A stretch of DNA of 64,000 bases from contig NC_023755.2 of NCBI RefSeq assembly GCF_000499845.2, positions 7,880,847-7,944,846 of the forward strand, given 5' to 3'. The position numbers and the translations under genes are program-made. Shown one piece after another: positions 22,611-34,720 of the stretch. Below the pieces are notes generated by a model, which did no database searches, was not told the origin of the DNA, and saw nothing but the letters and a program-made list of their open reading frames with translations. Every line of letters begins with the position of its first letter. Position 1 is the first letter of the stretch. The DNA is from Phaseolus vulgaris (lineage: Eukaryota > Streptophyta > Magnoliopsida > Fabales > Fabaceae).

Positions 22611-23514
22611 ATGATATCATTGTATCATTATGTAACTTGACATTTCAGTTACTTTAACATCTTAAATAATAATAATCATCTGCTATCACATATATGCTTT
22701 GTTTAACACTATATGATTTTTTATTAGTTTATCAAATAATTATTCAAATAGTATAGTTGATTATAGACATTCAAAATTTAGTTTATTATAGACGTTAAGA
22801 ATTCGATCGTCGGAAGAGTTGAATTCTGAATGTGGTTTTTAATTTCTCTAGCAGAGTTGAAGTTCAGTTTTCGCACAATCGATTTTGAGTTTTTCTTTTG
22901 TTTTTTAGAAAATAAAAGAAATTTAAAAATTGAAAAATAAAAAATAATTATTTTAAAAAATAAATATTTTGTAAAAATTTAGAGAATATATATTTAAAAA
23001 AAATAGAAAGGTAAATTATATTGAAAAATAAAATTCTATAAAAGTATATATATATATATATAAAAGAATAATAATTTAGAAAACTAATTATATTAAGAAA
23101 TAATTATGTAGCAAAATATTCTATATTTAAAAATACTAATTTAGAAAAGTAACTATTTTGAGAAATAATTCTTTAGAAAAATAAATATTTGAAAAATTAT
23201 TTGTTAGGAAAATAAAAATTTAGAGATTAATTATTTATTTTTGTGTTGAATTAAAATATGTAATTTTAATAGTGATTTATTTATAATTAAAAAAAAATTT
23301 AGAATTAAATAAAACAAGTAATTGAAATGTAAAAAAAATGAAAATGATATTTAAAAATATTGTAATAAAAAACTTGTACCTCACAAATTAATGGAAAAAT
23401 AATTAAATAATACATTAATTTTTTTTTTATTGTTAAATTATATTTATAAGATGCGTGAATAAATAAAATGTATGTTTAATAAATATGATGGAACATATTA
23501 GAAGATTTAGATAT
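22611..23514. other. AT-rich intergenic DNA
   Basis: I recognise no gene or element. There is a (TA)n run at 23044-23062 and long A-rich stretches. Confidence 0.4.
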
Positions 23515-24102
23515 TGTATTGGTCGGACGTGTTTGAGGTCCAATCCGATTACTTAAGTGTGTTAACTTGGTTGGTCAGGTCAATTTGGAGAAAGTACCTA
23601 GCTCGGTCCAAGATAAATGATAAGCTCAATGATGTGTCATGAGGTCGGCCCAGATAGCTGAGAGCCCATATTGAAAAGATAATTAAAGTAAAAATAACAA
23701 AATGAATAACTGAATTAGTTAAGCACAAATATTACTGTAAAATTCAATGAAAATAAATCGTTACAGATAATGTTGTCTGTTATCATAGAATAAAGGGATA
23801 TATTAACATAATATATTTATGTTTGTTAAACTCTTGAAGGGAAGTCTACGAATAATATAAAAGGGGCTCGCGACCTTGAGCAAAGGTAAGTTTGAATCTG
23901 GTGATAGTACACCCATACAGATACTCTATATTCAGATACCCATAGTTATATGCTCTCACTAACTTGATTGTCGGAGTCTTGTCAACAGGTGGAGCTCTCC
24001 TCACTGTGAATTATTAGCATCCCAAAGCAGCAACAACAAAAAATAAAAGTCAGCCCGAAGTCCACCATCAAGGTCCGATCCAGGTCAGCTGATGAGAACA
24101 TT

Positions 24103-24120
24103 TGGCGTTCACCGTGGGGC
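24103..24120 (+). promoter_or_regulatory. Primer binding site (tRNA-Lys)
   Basis: TGGCGTTCACCGTGGGGC is complementary to the 3' end of the tRNA-Lys(CUU) at 45227-45299 plus CCA, with two C-to-T changes. Confidence 0.8.
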
Positions 24121-24179
24121 CCGGTAAAAATTGAATCCCACCAACGCTTATAGTTAAGCAACTAGACGTGATGAGGAAT

Positions 24180-25000
24180 ACTAGGCAAGGGACGCAGGAC
24201 CTGAAGGGAAAGAGGTCCCAGCCTTACAACAAATCATGGAGACCATGAGAGCTCTCCAGTAGGCGAATGAAGAATATCGACGTGAGCAAGAGCGAATTTG
24301 GGAAGAAGCCCGGGCCGAGCAAGAAAAATTGTGAGCAAAGGCCCAAGCCGACCAAGATCGTCTTTGGGAGGAAACACGACTGAATCAAGCGCGTCTTATG
24401 GCGGAAATCGAGGTCTCCCGAAGGACTATGGAAGAACATGCACAAGCCAATGAGGAAATGCGTAAAGCCAACGAGAAATTGTGGAGGAACATGCACCGCC
24501 ATGGCCGACGCCCCACTCGAGAATGTTCCCCGGACATATGCTTGAGAGATGACCCCAAATCGTTCTATCAACAAACATGGAAGAGCCCATACCGCCTCAC
24601 TATATCACGCCCAAGATTGCCCTTTTCTCCGGCGTGGAGGATCCTTGGAATCACTTGAAGGCGTTCAGAGCTCAAATGATCATCTTGGGAGGGGGGTCAG
24701 ATGTCGTCCGTTGTAAGATGCTCATGGGCACGCTCACAAGAACAACTTTGTAATGGTTTAGTGGGATCTCGAATGACCATATAACCTCTTTCCCTCAATT
24801 CTCCAAAATGTTTAAGGTGCGGTTCTCGGCCAATAAAGTTGACCTCTCGCGGTTGCATGATCTATTTGACGTCAAACAAAGGGAAGGAGAGCTACTCAAA
24901 GAGTACTTAAATCATTTGTGTGCAGTTTTTGTGAGGTTTCAGACTCCGAATGAGGAAATGGTGGTCGTCGCTTTTCATACATTTAGATATTTTGAACCTT
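24180..25000 (+). pseudogene. Tat gag fragment
   Basis: An N-terminal coiled coil rich in Glu/Gln/Arg (around RREQERIWEEARAEQEKL) is followed by the gag core: PFSGVEDPWNHLKAFRAQM, then FSKMFKVRFSANKV and REGELLKEYLNHLCAVFVRF. Trp and Gln codons have become stops (for example TTL*WFSG). It parallels the intact gag at 60248 onward (FTGVEDPEAHLTTF). Homology stops at about 25000. Confidence 0.85.
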
Positions 25001-26601
25001 TGGAAATAGTATTCTATCATGTTTTTGAATATATGTCCATATCTGGATGTTGATGAATATATGTCTCTATTTGAATATATTCAGGTGTGGAAGAAAAGGT
25101 TTTCAATATCTTTAGGTATGCAAAAAAAGAAAAGAGTTAAAGTTACATTTGGATTTGGATTTTTCGGTATGTAAATTACATACGAATATTTTTGTCTGTA
25201 ACTTTCTAGTGAAATTATATACAAAAATATCCGTATATAAATCTAACAGACAATTACATACCGATTTTGAATCTATATGTAACAGTTATCTACGATAATT
25301 TTACATACAATTTTTTTTTTAAAAAAATTTATATGTAATTCGTATCTAATTCATACAGATTTAGGATTTATTGACATATTAATTTTGAATTTTGAGTAAC
25401 TAGTTCATATAGTTAGAGAATAAATTTTAATTTCATCTTTATTGTGGTTTAATAACACGATCTTAGAAGAATTATCGTGTTCACATCCATACCTCATCAT
25501 TTCATGATACTTGTTGCTTTCGTATTAATTGAAGATAATTTTTTAATTTAATTTAGTTAAGAAGAATATAAGTTTGATAACTTATGTACAAATTTTTGCA
25601 GTTATAATGTGAGATTTAGGATAAATGAAACAATTATTATAAAAAAAAAATCACTTTCTATATTAGCTGTAGATTAAACGATAGTAATATGTTCATTATC
25701 TACCTATTCTTGTAAACTATTACTAAAGAATTTTTTTTTATTGTTTTTTAGTGATACTACTAAAGAAAATGCTTTTTTTTATTGTTTTTGAGTGAAACGT
25801 GAGACATTCAACATTAATTTTAAAAATTAATTGATATAGTATGTGCACTTTCTACATCGGTTGATAATTGATACAAAAATTTCCCTATTTTCTATGTCGT
25901 TATATTTATGTTGGTTGTATAACTGGTATAAAATATTCAAAATAATTTATATAAAAAAAATAGTTTTTCTAGTAGTTATTATAATAATTAATAATATTTT
26001 ATGATCAAATTTAATGATAAATTTTAATAATAAAAAAAATCAAAAACTACAAATTCAAAAATTTGTGAGAAAATAATTAAAATAAATAAGTATAATATAA
26101 AACATTAAAATGAATAATTATAATATAAGAATGTGACATCGTTAGACTGTTAGAGTAATTTTTTTTCAAAACCAAATGAGTTATTTTAATCGGCAATTGA
26201 GAATCAACAATTTGATAATTAATTATTAAAAAGATTAATAACTATTTATCAGTTAATATTAATAAATGACCATCTCAAATTATAAAAGAGATTATTATAG
26301 GACATATGATTGGTGAAGTTTGAAGTGTAAGTTTATGTGATTTGTGAGACTTCATAATAATATTTAGCATAAAGTTTTAAAGAGAAAAAAAAAAGATAGA
26401 TTTCAAAGCAAACAAGATAACATAGATTTGCCTAGCTCACTCCTATTAGTTCTTGATGTAATTTATTATAATTACTTTATACATAATATTGATGAAATTA
26501 ATTAAGGGCTAATTAGTTAGGCCCCATAATACATCAACTATTATTTCTTAGACATCAACAACATAAGATATGAGCTTTATTTATATTTGACAACTAATGA
26601 T
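25001..26601. other. AT-rich intergenic DNA with small hairpins
   Basis: No gene is seen. Between 25165 and 25310 the word TATGTAAATTACATAC and related inverted words recur, suggesting the end region of an unidentified DNA transposon. The rest is simple AT-rich sequence. Confidence 0.35.
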
Positions 26602-27736
26602 CTAGTTGTGCTCTTGAGTAAGGTAAGAATCAATGTTCTTACTCAGCTCAACTCCCATTTGCAACAAGGTGTGAGGAGCAGGAATGTGATTTTCTTGTTT
26701 CTCAAACTCAAGTGCCCATTGCGCCACACTCCCATTTTCCTTTGGAGTAACTTGCAAATTAAATTTGAAGCTCTTGTAAAGTCCTAGCAGGTCTCCCTCT
26801 AAAACCTTGAAGCTCAATTTACAGTTTTCCTTATCTATGCCTTCAACCACCTCCTTTGCCACAAATTTTTTTCCATCTGTTGTTATCCAAACTAAAATTT
26901 TAGATTCTTTATAAACTTATTTCTCTCTAATTTCTCAAAAACTTGGCACCAATAATCACAATGTCTCAAATTATTCATGTAAATATTATTATAAAGTTGG
27001 TGTTCTTTTAATCCTTGAAAAATAAATCGAATGTGAATAAATAAATAAATATATAATGCATAAAAATAGTATTTGATTGATGATAAAGACCTCAAACAAT
27101 ATAGTTAAGGAACTCCGATTATGATGTTCATAAGAGAAATTGCAAGGAATGTAATGATGTTTTACTAAACACTACAAGAAAATCATTAAATCAATTTTGG
27201 AGAAAAAATAATTAGTTTTTATATTGATTAAATTAGATACTATTTTAGAGACTAAAAAGAAGCATTGGTATCTAAATTAGTTTTTATTATTGATAAATAG
27301 TTTCTAATATGGTATCTAATTAGCTACTAATTATTTAGATTTTAAAGTTGGTAGCTAATTAAATATCAATTTAAAAACTATTTATTAATAATAGAAACTA
27401 TTTAAATATTAATAATAAATTTTTTAGCTTCTAAAATATTATCTAATTTAATCAATATAATAATTAATTATTTTTGTCTTTAAAATTGATTTCTATTTAA
27501 TAGTTTTCTAGTAATGAAAGTTTAGGAGTGAAAGTTTGCATACCAAGCATGAAATTCCAAGAAACGATGGATCCCTCAGTGCCCCATTCTCCTTTATGAA
27601 TTTGAACAGACTGTATTTTTTGAGGTGAAATGTTGGCAATATGGTGTGGCCTGTTGCAAAAAACATCATAGAACTGCTGAGCAGAAGCCTTGAGATGGAC
27701 CTTAGTTTCAATCTTTTGAAGTTGAGAGTATGCCAT
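26602..27736 (-). CDS. MLP-like protein (Bet v 1 / START-like fold)
   Basis: Two exons on the minus strand, 27736-27544 and 26876-26602, with GT donor (27543-27542) and AG acceptor (26878-26877). The splice joins in frame to 155 residues, normal for the family. The product starts MAYSQLQKIETKVHLKASA, has the glycine-containing loop HKGEWGTEGS at about 48-56, and EGDLLGLYKSFKF in the middle. Major latex-protein-like members are soluble cytosolic proteins with a hydrophobic cavity; roles in ligand binding and stress are reported, but the ligand here is unknown. A TATATATATA run at 27795-27786 lies about 50 nt before the start. The intron holds a CACTA-type MITE. All splice sites and the frame are intact, so it is probably expressed. 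Confidence 0.92.
27170..27516. mobile_element. CACTA-type MITE in the MLP intron
   Basis: Left end CACTACAAGAAAA; right end TTTTCTAGTAATG, which inverted reads CATTACTAGAAAA. The 3-bp target duplication AAA flanks it (27167-27169 and 27517-27519). Long inverted AT-rich arms follow the termini (ATTAAATCAATTTT against ATTAAATAGAAATC read inverted). At 347 bp it has no coding capacity. Confidence 0.88.
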
Positions 27737-27796
27737 TTCTACTTCACTCCTAAGAAGGTATGAAAAATATATGTGACAATACACCTATATATATAC

Positions 27797-29745
27797 TTCT
27801 CTTGTCTTTGTCTTGGAGTAACCTAACAACACATATTATATATAACTTAATTAAGTATTTTATAAATTTAGATATTTTGAATTGATTATTTATTAAGAGT
27901 TTTTGTTCTATTATATGAAAATAAAAATATATTTAAAATATTTAATATAATTTTTTAATAAAAAAATAATCAGTTATCAAAGGAATATATGCTATGTTAG
28001 CCCATAAATTAAAGGAATATATGTGCTTTGAAGTTTCAGCTGAACCACCACTAGTGGAAGAGGCATCTTCTTTTCTTTGCAATAATATAGCTTTTATGGG
28101 CTCACATAGCAGAAAAGGGATTCAAAGTTCATAACAAAAATAGCAAGTGCATACTGTAAGTGCTAATAGCTTTTTAATTCTCCATGTTACTAGAACATTA
28201 TTTGAATCCATAGTTTAGAATAGATTCTAGTTTCTCCCAATCTGATTTTTTTTCTCTAGAAATTTATACTTAAATTAAGTGTTAGCTTGTTTGGGAATAA
28301 ATTGAAGTTAGTTCTCTTCACACAAATAATTCAAGGTTAGCTTTTAATATTTTATACAAGTAATGTGATTATTTTACTCTAATCACAAGTTTAATCAAAA
28401 CACCACCCTTGGTTAAAAAACTGTGGTTTGTGGTAGATAGCTACAAACAACTCTCACCAATCTTAAACAACTTAAAATCACATGTAAAAAAAAGAAAAAT
28501 TTTGTTATAACACAACTATTTTTTATATTAAAATAATAAATTTTTTTATGAATAGCTAATGAATGAAAAAAAAAAACACTAATGATAAATGATTTATGCA
28601 AATGAAGCTAATAAACTCCAAGCATAAAAGTTTTAAAATCTATATTTATTGATGTAGTAATATCAAACTCAGGAATTCACTTAATTTTAATAGAATCAAT
28701 TATTTTTCATTCTAACATCAGGAATTCACTTAATTTTAATCGAATCAATTATTTTTCATTCTAACATGAATGTCTATTAAAATAAAATAATGTTCATGAC
28801 ATATATCTTTCTCTTTTTGACATTTTACTCCTATATTTAGTAGAAATGTTAAATAACTCATAAGGGAATAGTTATTTTTTTAAGTGAAAGGTTAGGACGG
28901 GCTAAAGCACATTATTGATCAATAAACCAAAACAAAGTAAAGAGAAGTACAATAAATATAAAAGGATTGCCAAAACTTACAAAAGAAAAAAGAAATTGTC
29001 TCACAAAATGAAAAAAAGAAGAAGATATTTTTCTTATTTTGAATAATGTCATAAGCTATGAGTTTCTTTGGGAGGATTGTTTTCACTTAGGTTAAAAAGT
29101 GTAGTGAGATTGATTTAATGTGGTAATGAGTGGGACTTATAAGGGAGTGTAGGTTAAATAGTCTCTCATTCTTTTGTAATATGGTTTGAAACATTTCTCA
29201 AATATTTCACTTTAATTTTAATTTATCTTCTACATTAAATAATAAATTTCTTATTGAAAGCCTAAAGAAGAGTCATATTCAATCTATAAAGAATATAGTT
29301 TCATTTTTACGGTATACTCCAAAGCAAATATAATGGAAAATATTACAACAACTACAACAAATTTTGTATTTGTAGGATGTGGTTAGGTCATAATACTTGT
29401 CACTTTGCATGTATTATGAGCAATATCTCTATGATTATATTTTTGTTTAATCTTTAACGTTGTTACATATTTAAGTTAGTGCCAACAATCCTATACTATA
29501 TTAGTTGACTAGGTGATTAGGTTCAAAAAAGAAAATAAGAAGAAAATACTCTAAGAGAAAACACATTTCATGGAGATGGCACATATTTGGATCTCTTTAG
29601 CAAGACAATTGGATCAAACAAATATGTCTATTTTGGAATAACTCAATTTGGATTATATGTGGATATTTTTAGCGATACAATTGGATCAAATAAATATAAT
29701 TATTTTGGAACACTTCAATTTGGACCAGAGTCTTTTTGCAATATA
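27797..29745. other. AT-rich intergenic DNA
   Basis: I see no gene. Two small local duplications are visible: a 49-bp unit beginning CAGGAATTCACTTAAT at 28670 and 28719, and an approximately 73-bp unit around 29583-29730 with ACAATTGGATCAAA in both copies. Confidence 0.5.
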
Positions 29746-29931
29746 CACTATTAGAAAACCATTAAATAGAATAAAAACTAATTTTAGAGACAATAAATAA
29801 TTAGTTGTTATATTTATTAAATTAGATACTAGAATAATTATTTTAATCTTTAAAATAGTATCTAATTTAGTAAAGAAAACAATTAATTAATTTTTATTTT
29901 TAAAATTAATTTTTATTTAATGATTTTAGTG
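29746..29931. mobile_element. Short CACTA-type MITE
   Basis: It starts CACTATTAGAAAACC and ends GATTTTAGTG (inverted CACTAAAATC). ATA precedes and follows it (29743-29745, 29932-29934). The internal words (ATTAAATTAGATACTA, AATAATTAGTTGTTAT) are shared with the MITE in the MLP intron. It is 186 bp long and non-coding. Confidence 0.75.
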
Positions 29932-32330
29932 ATAGATGTATTTTGGAAATTCAGATGGTTATATCGTGCTTATAGAATATTATATGAGAACATAATTGTG
30001 CATGATTGAAATGTTTTGATGGTGGATGATGTTCATCAATCTATCATCAAAGTTCACTTCTATGGCATTGTGGTGTCAATCTTAATTTTTAAATATTGTA
30101 TTCATTATTTGTTATGGAATTTGTGCTCGGAAATGTCACTGAACCACTCTTAGAGAAATCTTCTTCTTTCTTATCCACATTCTAGCATAAGATAATGACA
30201 TCTCTTACATTTTAAAAATTTATAAAATAGTTTTTAAATTAATATTTAATTATTAGTTACTGAAATTTAGTTATTCACGGTTTTATATTTTAACTTATTC
30301 TCTATTAGAGATTAATTTAGAATTTAAAGTATTGGTAGCTAAAATCTTGATAACTAATTTAGATATTAATTTAAAAATTATTTTATAAATTTTTTTTAAT
30401 AATAGAAATCACTTTAGTTATAAATAATATTTTAATCTCTAAAATATTATCTAATTTTTTACTCATATTTTTCGTGAAGAAAATGCATGTGCCGATAAGT
30501 TGGTTAATTTAGGATTTATTCATAGAGAATTCATTGGTATAATAAACTTCCATCTATGCCTAACACGAAAACTTTATATATATATATAAAAAAAAAAATT
30601 CCATCTAGTCTGTTTTTAAAATTCTTTATGAATAGGTATAGTCTACCTATGTATCAATTTTGGTAGTATATGAGTTTTGGTCTAGTCTTCCCATATTTTT
30701 GTATTTTCTTTTATTTTTCTTTTTTTAATAATATTTTTTTCATGTGATGAGTTACTTGAGGTATTATCCTATCTGAGATGTCAAGTTGCATAATGATGCC
30801 TAACATAAAAGTTTTTATAATTTTTTTTATCTAATTTAGTCAATATATTGATTAATTATTTTGTGTCTCTAATTTTGGTTATTATTTGATAAATTTTTTT
30901 AGTATAAAATATATAGTTTTTTAAGTAATAAATTATGGTAGATATGATTTATTAAAATAATTAAAATCTGTTTGGTCATTACTATTTATAATTGAAATTA
31001 ATTTATATTTTATTGTTGGGAAAGTTAACAAATTTGTAAGAAGCTGAACTTAAAAAGCTATTTTCGGAAAACATTTTTAAGGAATAATTAAATTGTTATT
31101 TTCGATAAAAATAAATCACCCCTAATATTTTTATGTGAAAATAGAAATATTATTTTTATGATAACAAATAATATTAAATATGCAGTACTGTTCTAGTTAA
31201 AATATTTGTTGAATAATAATCAATAACTTTTTGTTATTTTTTATAGAGTTGATTTTTTTTATATGTTGGCGAATAAACCATTTCTTTAAAAAAGTAGAAT
31301 AAGATAATGTTTTATTTTTGTGTGGAAATGATTAATTTTTTTTTTACTTTTAGTTACATTTTATTTTTTAACGGCTATATATTTTAGAATTACATCATAT
31401 TTCATAAATATACTGATTGTTTTATGAGACTAGTTAGTTGGATAGTTGGAGAGAGGTAGGTTATTTCATCGAAAAGAAATTCGTTACTTTTTAAGAAAAA
31501 AAATATGAATTTTGGATTTCTAAAAATCTATATACTTAGAACATTTAAAGTAATGTAATTTATCGTTATAAAATATGAATTTTCTATTAGTAAAAGATAA
31601 GACAAATTTTTATTTATTCAGATTCTTCTATATAACACTCAAATTGTTTCACTTCTGAGTCAATATAAACCTATAATTAACTGTAATTCGTTGGAGTGTC
31701 TTTGCATGTTCTGCCACTTATCTCGATGAAAGAAAGAACCAATCAAAGACCACCACACCTGAAGGTCATGAAGACCGGAAGAAAAATATAAAATTAGTTA
31801 TTTTAGGAGAAATCCAAACTTATAAGAATATATAATTTATAATTCTCAAAAAAAAATTATTAAACGAAGACATACATTCTTTAATGATTAAAATATAATA
31901 AAAATACACTTAACCATATAATTAAGTAATTAATGCATAAATACAATTTACTCCTCCTAAGATATCATTGTCAAGATGCAAAACTCAAACCCAACTTAAA
32001 AATAAAAATAGACTCAACCCAAGAAACCTATATAATATGCTCATTTGATTATGAGTATAAAAATATCATAATACTTAAACACTCCTCACTTTGTTAAAAC
32101 CGAAGTTACCTAGATAAGATATCTTAATCTCAAGTGGCCAGTGCCTCATCTTTGCTGTTTTTGTAAGCAAAGAATTTATTGATAATGATTGAATACAACA
32201 GGAATTATACCTTCCCAAACTAATCAACGTTTTCAGCTTTGTAAGCTGTTGAGAAATTGACTAAGCAATTCGCTATTATGATTATGAAGTATTTACGTAG
32301 GGTAATTATAATGTTATATGGAAACATTTG
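29932..32330. other. AT-rich intergenic DNA with MITE debris
   Basis: No gene is seen. Between 30200 and 30460 there are further words of the CACTA-MITE family (GTAGCTAAAAT, TTTAATCTCTAAAATA) without clear ends. The remainder is AT-rich. Confidence 0.4.
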
Positions 32331-32817
32331 TGTACCCACATGGACCCGAACGGTCAAATATCATAACTCGGTCTTTTTCACCGAGCTGACCGAGTCCTGT
32401 ACGGATGTTTAGGCCGACCGACACACTTAAACCATTAACGCTCAAATCAATGTCAGGAAAGCTAAACTACCATTAAGAACTAGATAATATGTCCATAAGT
32501 GCAATCCATTCCACTAATCCGACCCAATAAGGTAAATCCATTAAAATAATATAAATAACGCACATTCCAAGAACAAGGTACGTCATTATCACTGTACACC
32601 TCCGAGTGTCGAATACCCATTTTACTGACTTGAGCGTTAGAGTGCCTTCTGCAGGTACCCCTCCATTCGGCATTCACTTGAGACTGAGCGACCGAGACCC
32701 GAAGGAGTAGCATCGAGACGAGAAGGATCATAGTGAAGCTCCGATAGTCTGCCCGAAGGAAGGAAGGAGACGAAGTCATTCAATAATTCTTTAGGTCTCA
32801 TCTCCCTAGTAGGAACA
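32331..32817 (+). repeat. 5' LTR of the Tat element
   Basis: Starts TGTACCCACATGG and ends AGTAGGAACA. A TATA-like AATATAAATAACG is near 32550. Confidence 0.93.
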
Positions 32818-32819
32818 AT

Positions 32820-32835
32820 TGGCGCCCACTGTGGG
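32820..32835 (+). promoter_or_regulatory. Primer binding site (tRNA-Lys)
   Basis: TGGCGCCCACTGTGGG differs by one base from the complement of the 3' end of tRNA-Lys(CUU) encoded at 45227-45299 plus CCA (TGGCGCCCACCGTGGG). Confidence 0.88.
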
Positions 32836-32884
32836 TCGAGAGAAACTAGTTGAAGAACGAAAGTAGATGGTATCAACCTAAAGC

Positions 32885-34110
32885 ATGGAGAGGATGACTG
32901 AAGTCGATCAGGCAATGTTGTTGCTATCTCTGCAGAGAGAGATGGCCGAGATGAAAAGAAAAACCGAGGAGGTCACTCGGAAGAATGAGCAAGAGATACA
33001 GGATCTCCGAAAGGAGAATGAAGAGATGAAAAAGAAGCTTATGAAGGGAGGACCATCTGTAGGACTGACCAATGTGGTCGGTAGGTCCTACACCTCCCCT
33101 CCCAATCCAAGGCCGGTTGAGGAGACAAAGGATAAGGCTCCCACCCATGAGATAGATGGTGAATCATGTGTCAACAAGTCGGCCAGGACGACTGTCACGC
33201 TGGACTCCGCCCGTCGACACCCCTTCACCAATGCTATCATTGAAGTTCCACTGCCGGACAAGTGGAAAGGGTTCAACAGGGATCGGTACGACGGATCTAC
33301 TGACCCGGACGAGCATATGGATGCCTACACTACCCACATGAGTCTCTACACCTCGGACGACGCGGTGTTATGTCGAATGTTCCCTATATCTCTGAAGGGA
33401 TCAACCCTCAGTTGGTTTACCAAACTCCCGCCCAATTCCATTGACAGCTTTGCCACACTCGTGGTGAAATTTGAGACTTAGTTTGCTACCAGCAGGCCGC
33501 ATCACCTAACCTCTATCACCCTGGTAGGCATCCGCCAAGAGAATGGAGAGTCGCTTAGAACCTTTGTTGACAGATTCAGCAAGGTGGCCACGAGCATATG
33601 AAACCTTAGCCGAGACGTGGCCATGCACCATATGTTGACAGCCCTGCGACCTAGACCATTTGCTGATAATCTGTGTATGCAGCCAGCCACCAGCCTGGAC
33701 GAACTTAGGAAGAGAGCTGCTAAGTTCATGCAGCTTGAGGAACTCAGGGAGTTCCACAATCAGGCCCGTACCGAGGCCAGCGGTGAGAAAGGCAAGGATG
33801 AAATGGACCGCCAAGGCCGATCTGGCCAACGTGGTGACAAACGTAGAGATAACCGAGGAAGCTGGTTCTCAAGATATACCCCCCTTATTGCCGAGAGGGG
33901 GAGAATCCTGGATAAGGCACTCAGTGCCGAGCTGATTCCTCCTCCCAGGAAGGTGGCCAACCCAAACAACGCCGACCAAAGGAAGCAGTGTCAGTATCAC
34001 CACAACAACGGGCATTCCACTGAGGAATGACAAGCTTTGAAGGACAAGATTGAGGAGCTCATCCAAGCCGGACACCTACGCCGGTTCATCAGGGGTGATC
34101 GAGATACGAG
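32885..34110 (+). pseudogene. Tat gag
   Basis: ATG at 32885 opens a frame with an N-terminal coiled coil (KRKTEEVTRKNEQEIQDLRK), then the gag core (YDGSTDPDEHMDAYTTHM, STLSWFTKLPPNSIDSF, ENGESLRTFVDRFSKVATS), a basic Arg/Gly segment, and a zinc-knuckle-like CQYHHNNGHSTEE. The single frame is broken by TAG at 33479, TGA at 33599 and TGA at 34028. Two of these are explained by C-to-T changes (CAG to TAG, CGA to TGA). Without the stops it would be about 400 residues. Confidence 0.9.
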
Positions 34111-34269
34111 GCACTCCCCTTGTAAAGATAAGCCCACCAAGAGAAGATGGTCACCTCCGTGAACCAGGGACGACCGGGACCGCAGGGAAGACCGCCAGTC
34201 CCAAAGAGACAACCTTCCACGAAGAGATGATCCTCCTCGGGATGTCGAAAGAAGGGGCAACAAGAGGTC

Positions 34270-34720
34270 ATTAACACCATAGCTGGCGGCTTCGCCAACG
34301 GAGGAAGTACAAACAACGTCCGAAAGAAGTACCTCTGAGCGGTGCACCAGGTGAATGCGGTGACATTTCGACGGAGGATGCCACCCATTACCTTTACAGA
34401 TGAGGATTTCAAGGGTGTGGACTAACGTCAAAACGATCTAATGGTGATATCGGTCGATATAGACAAATTTACAATCAGGAAGACGTTGGTGGATCAAGGG
34501 AGCTCAGTAGACATCTTCTACAGGAAGACGATCACGTGGTCGGCTTCTTTGGCGAGAGAGTGGGAACCAAGAGCTACATTGAGCTCTACACCACCTTCGA
34601 TGAAGAAAAAAGTTGCAAAACAATCAAGATTTGGTATCTGGTAATCGACGCCAATACCTCTTATAACATCCTCCTCGGACGGTCGTCTGTCAACTGACTA
34701 ATGGTGATCGTGTTGACACC
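34270..34720 (+). pseudogene. Tat protease
   Basis: The segment TLVDQGSSVDIFY at about 34476-34514 is the aspartic protease motif (Asp-x-Gly-Ser-Ser in this lineage), followed by an ILLGRSSVN-like end segment near 34668-34696. The frame is interrupted several times. Confidence 0.8.

Larger units (their letters stand above)
23515..25000 (+). mobile_element. Truncated Tat retrotransposon: LTR, PBS, gag
   Basis: The LTR (23515-24100) starts TGTATTGGTC and ends GAGAACA. The primer binding site at 24103-24120 (TGGCGTTCACCGTGGGGC) matches tRNA-Lys with CC changed to TT. Gag follows but breaks off near 25000; no pol, 3' LTR or right target duplication is present. Confidence 0.85.
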
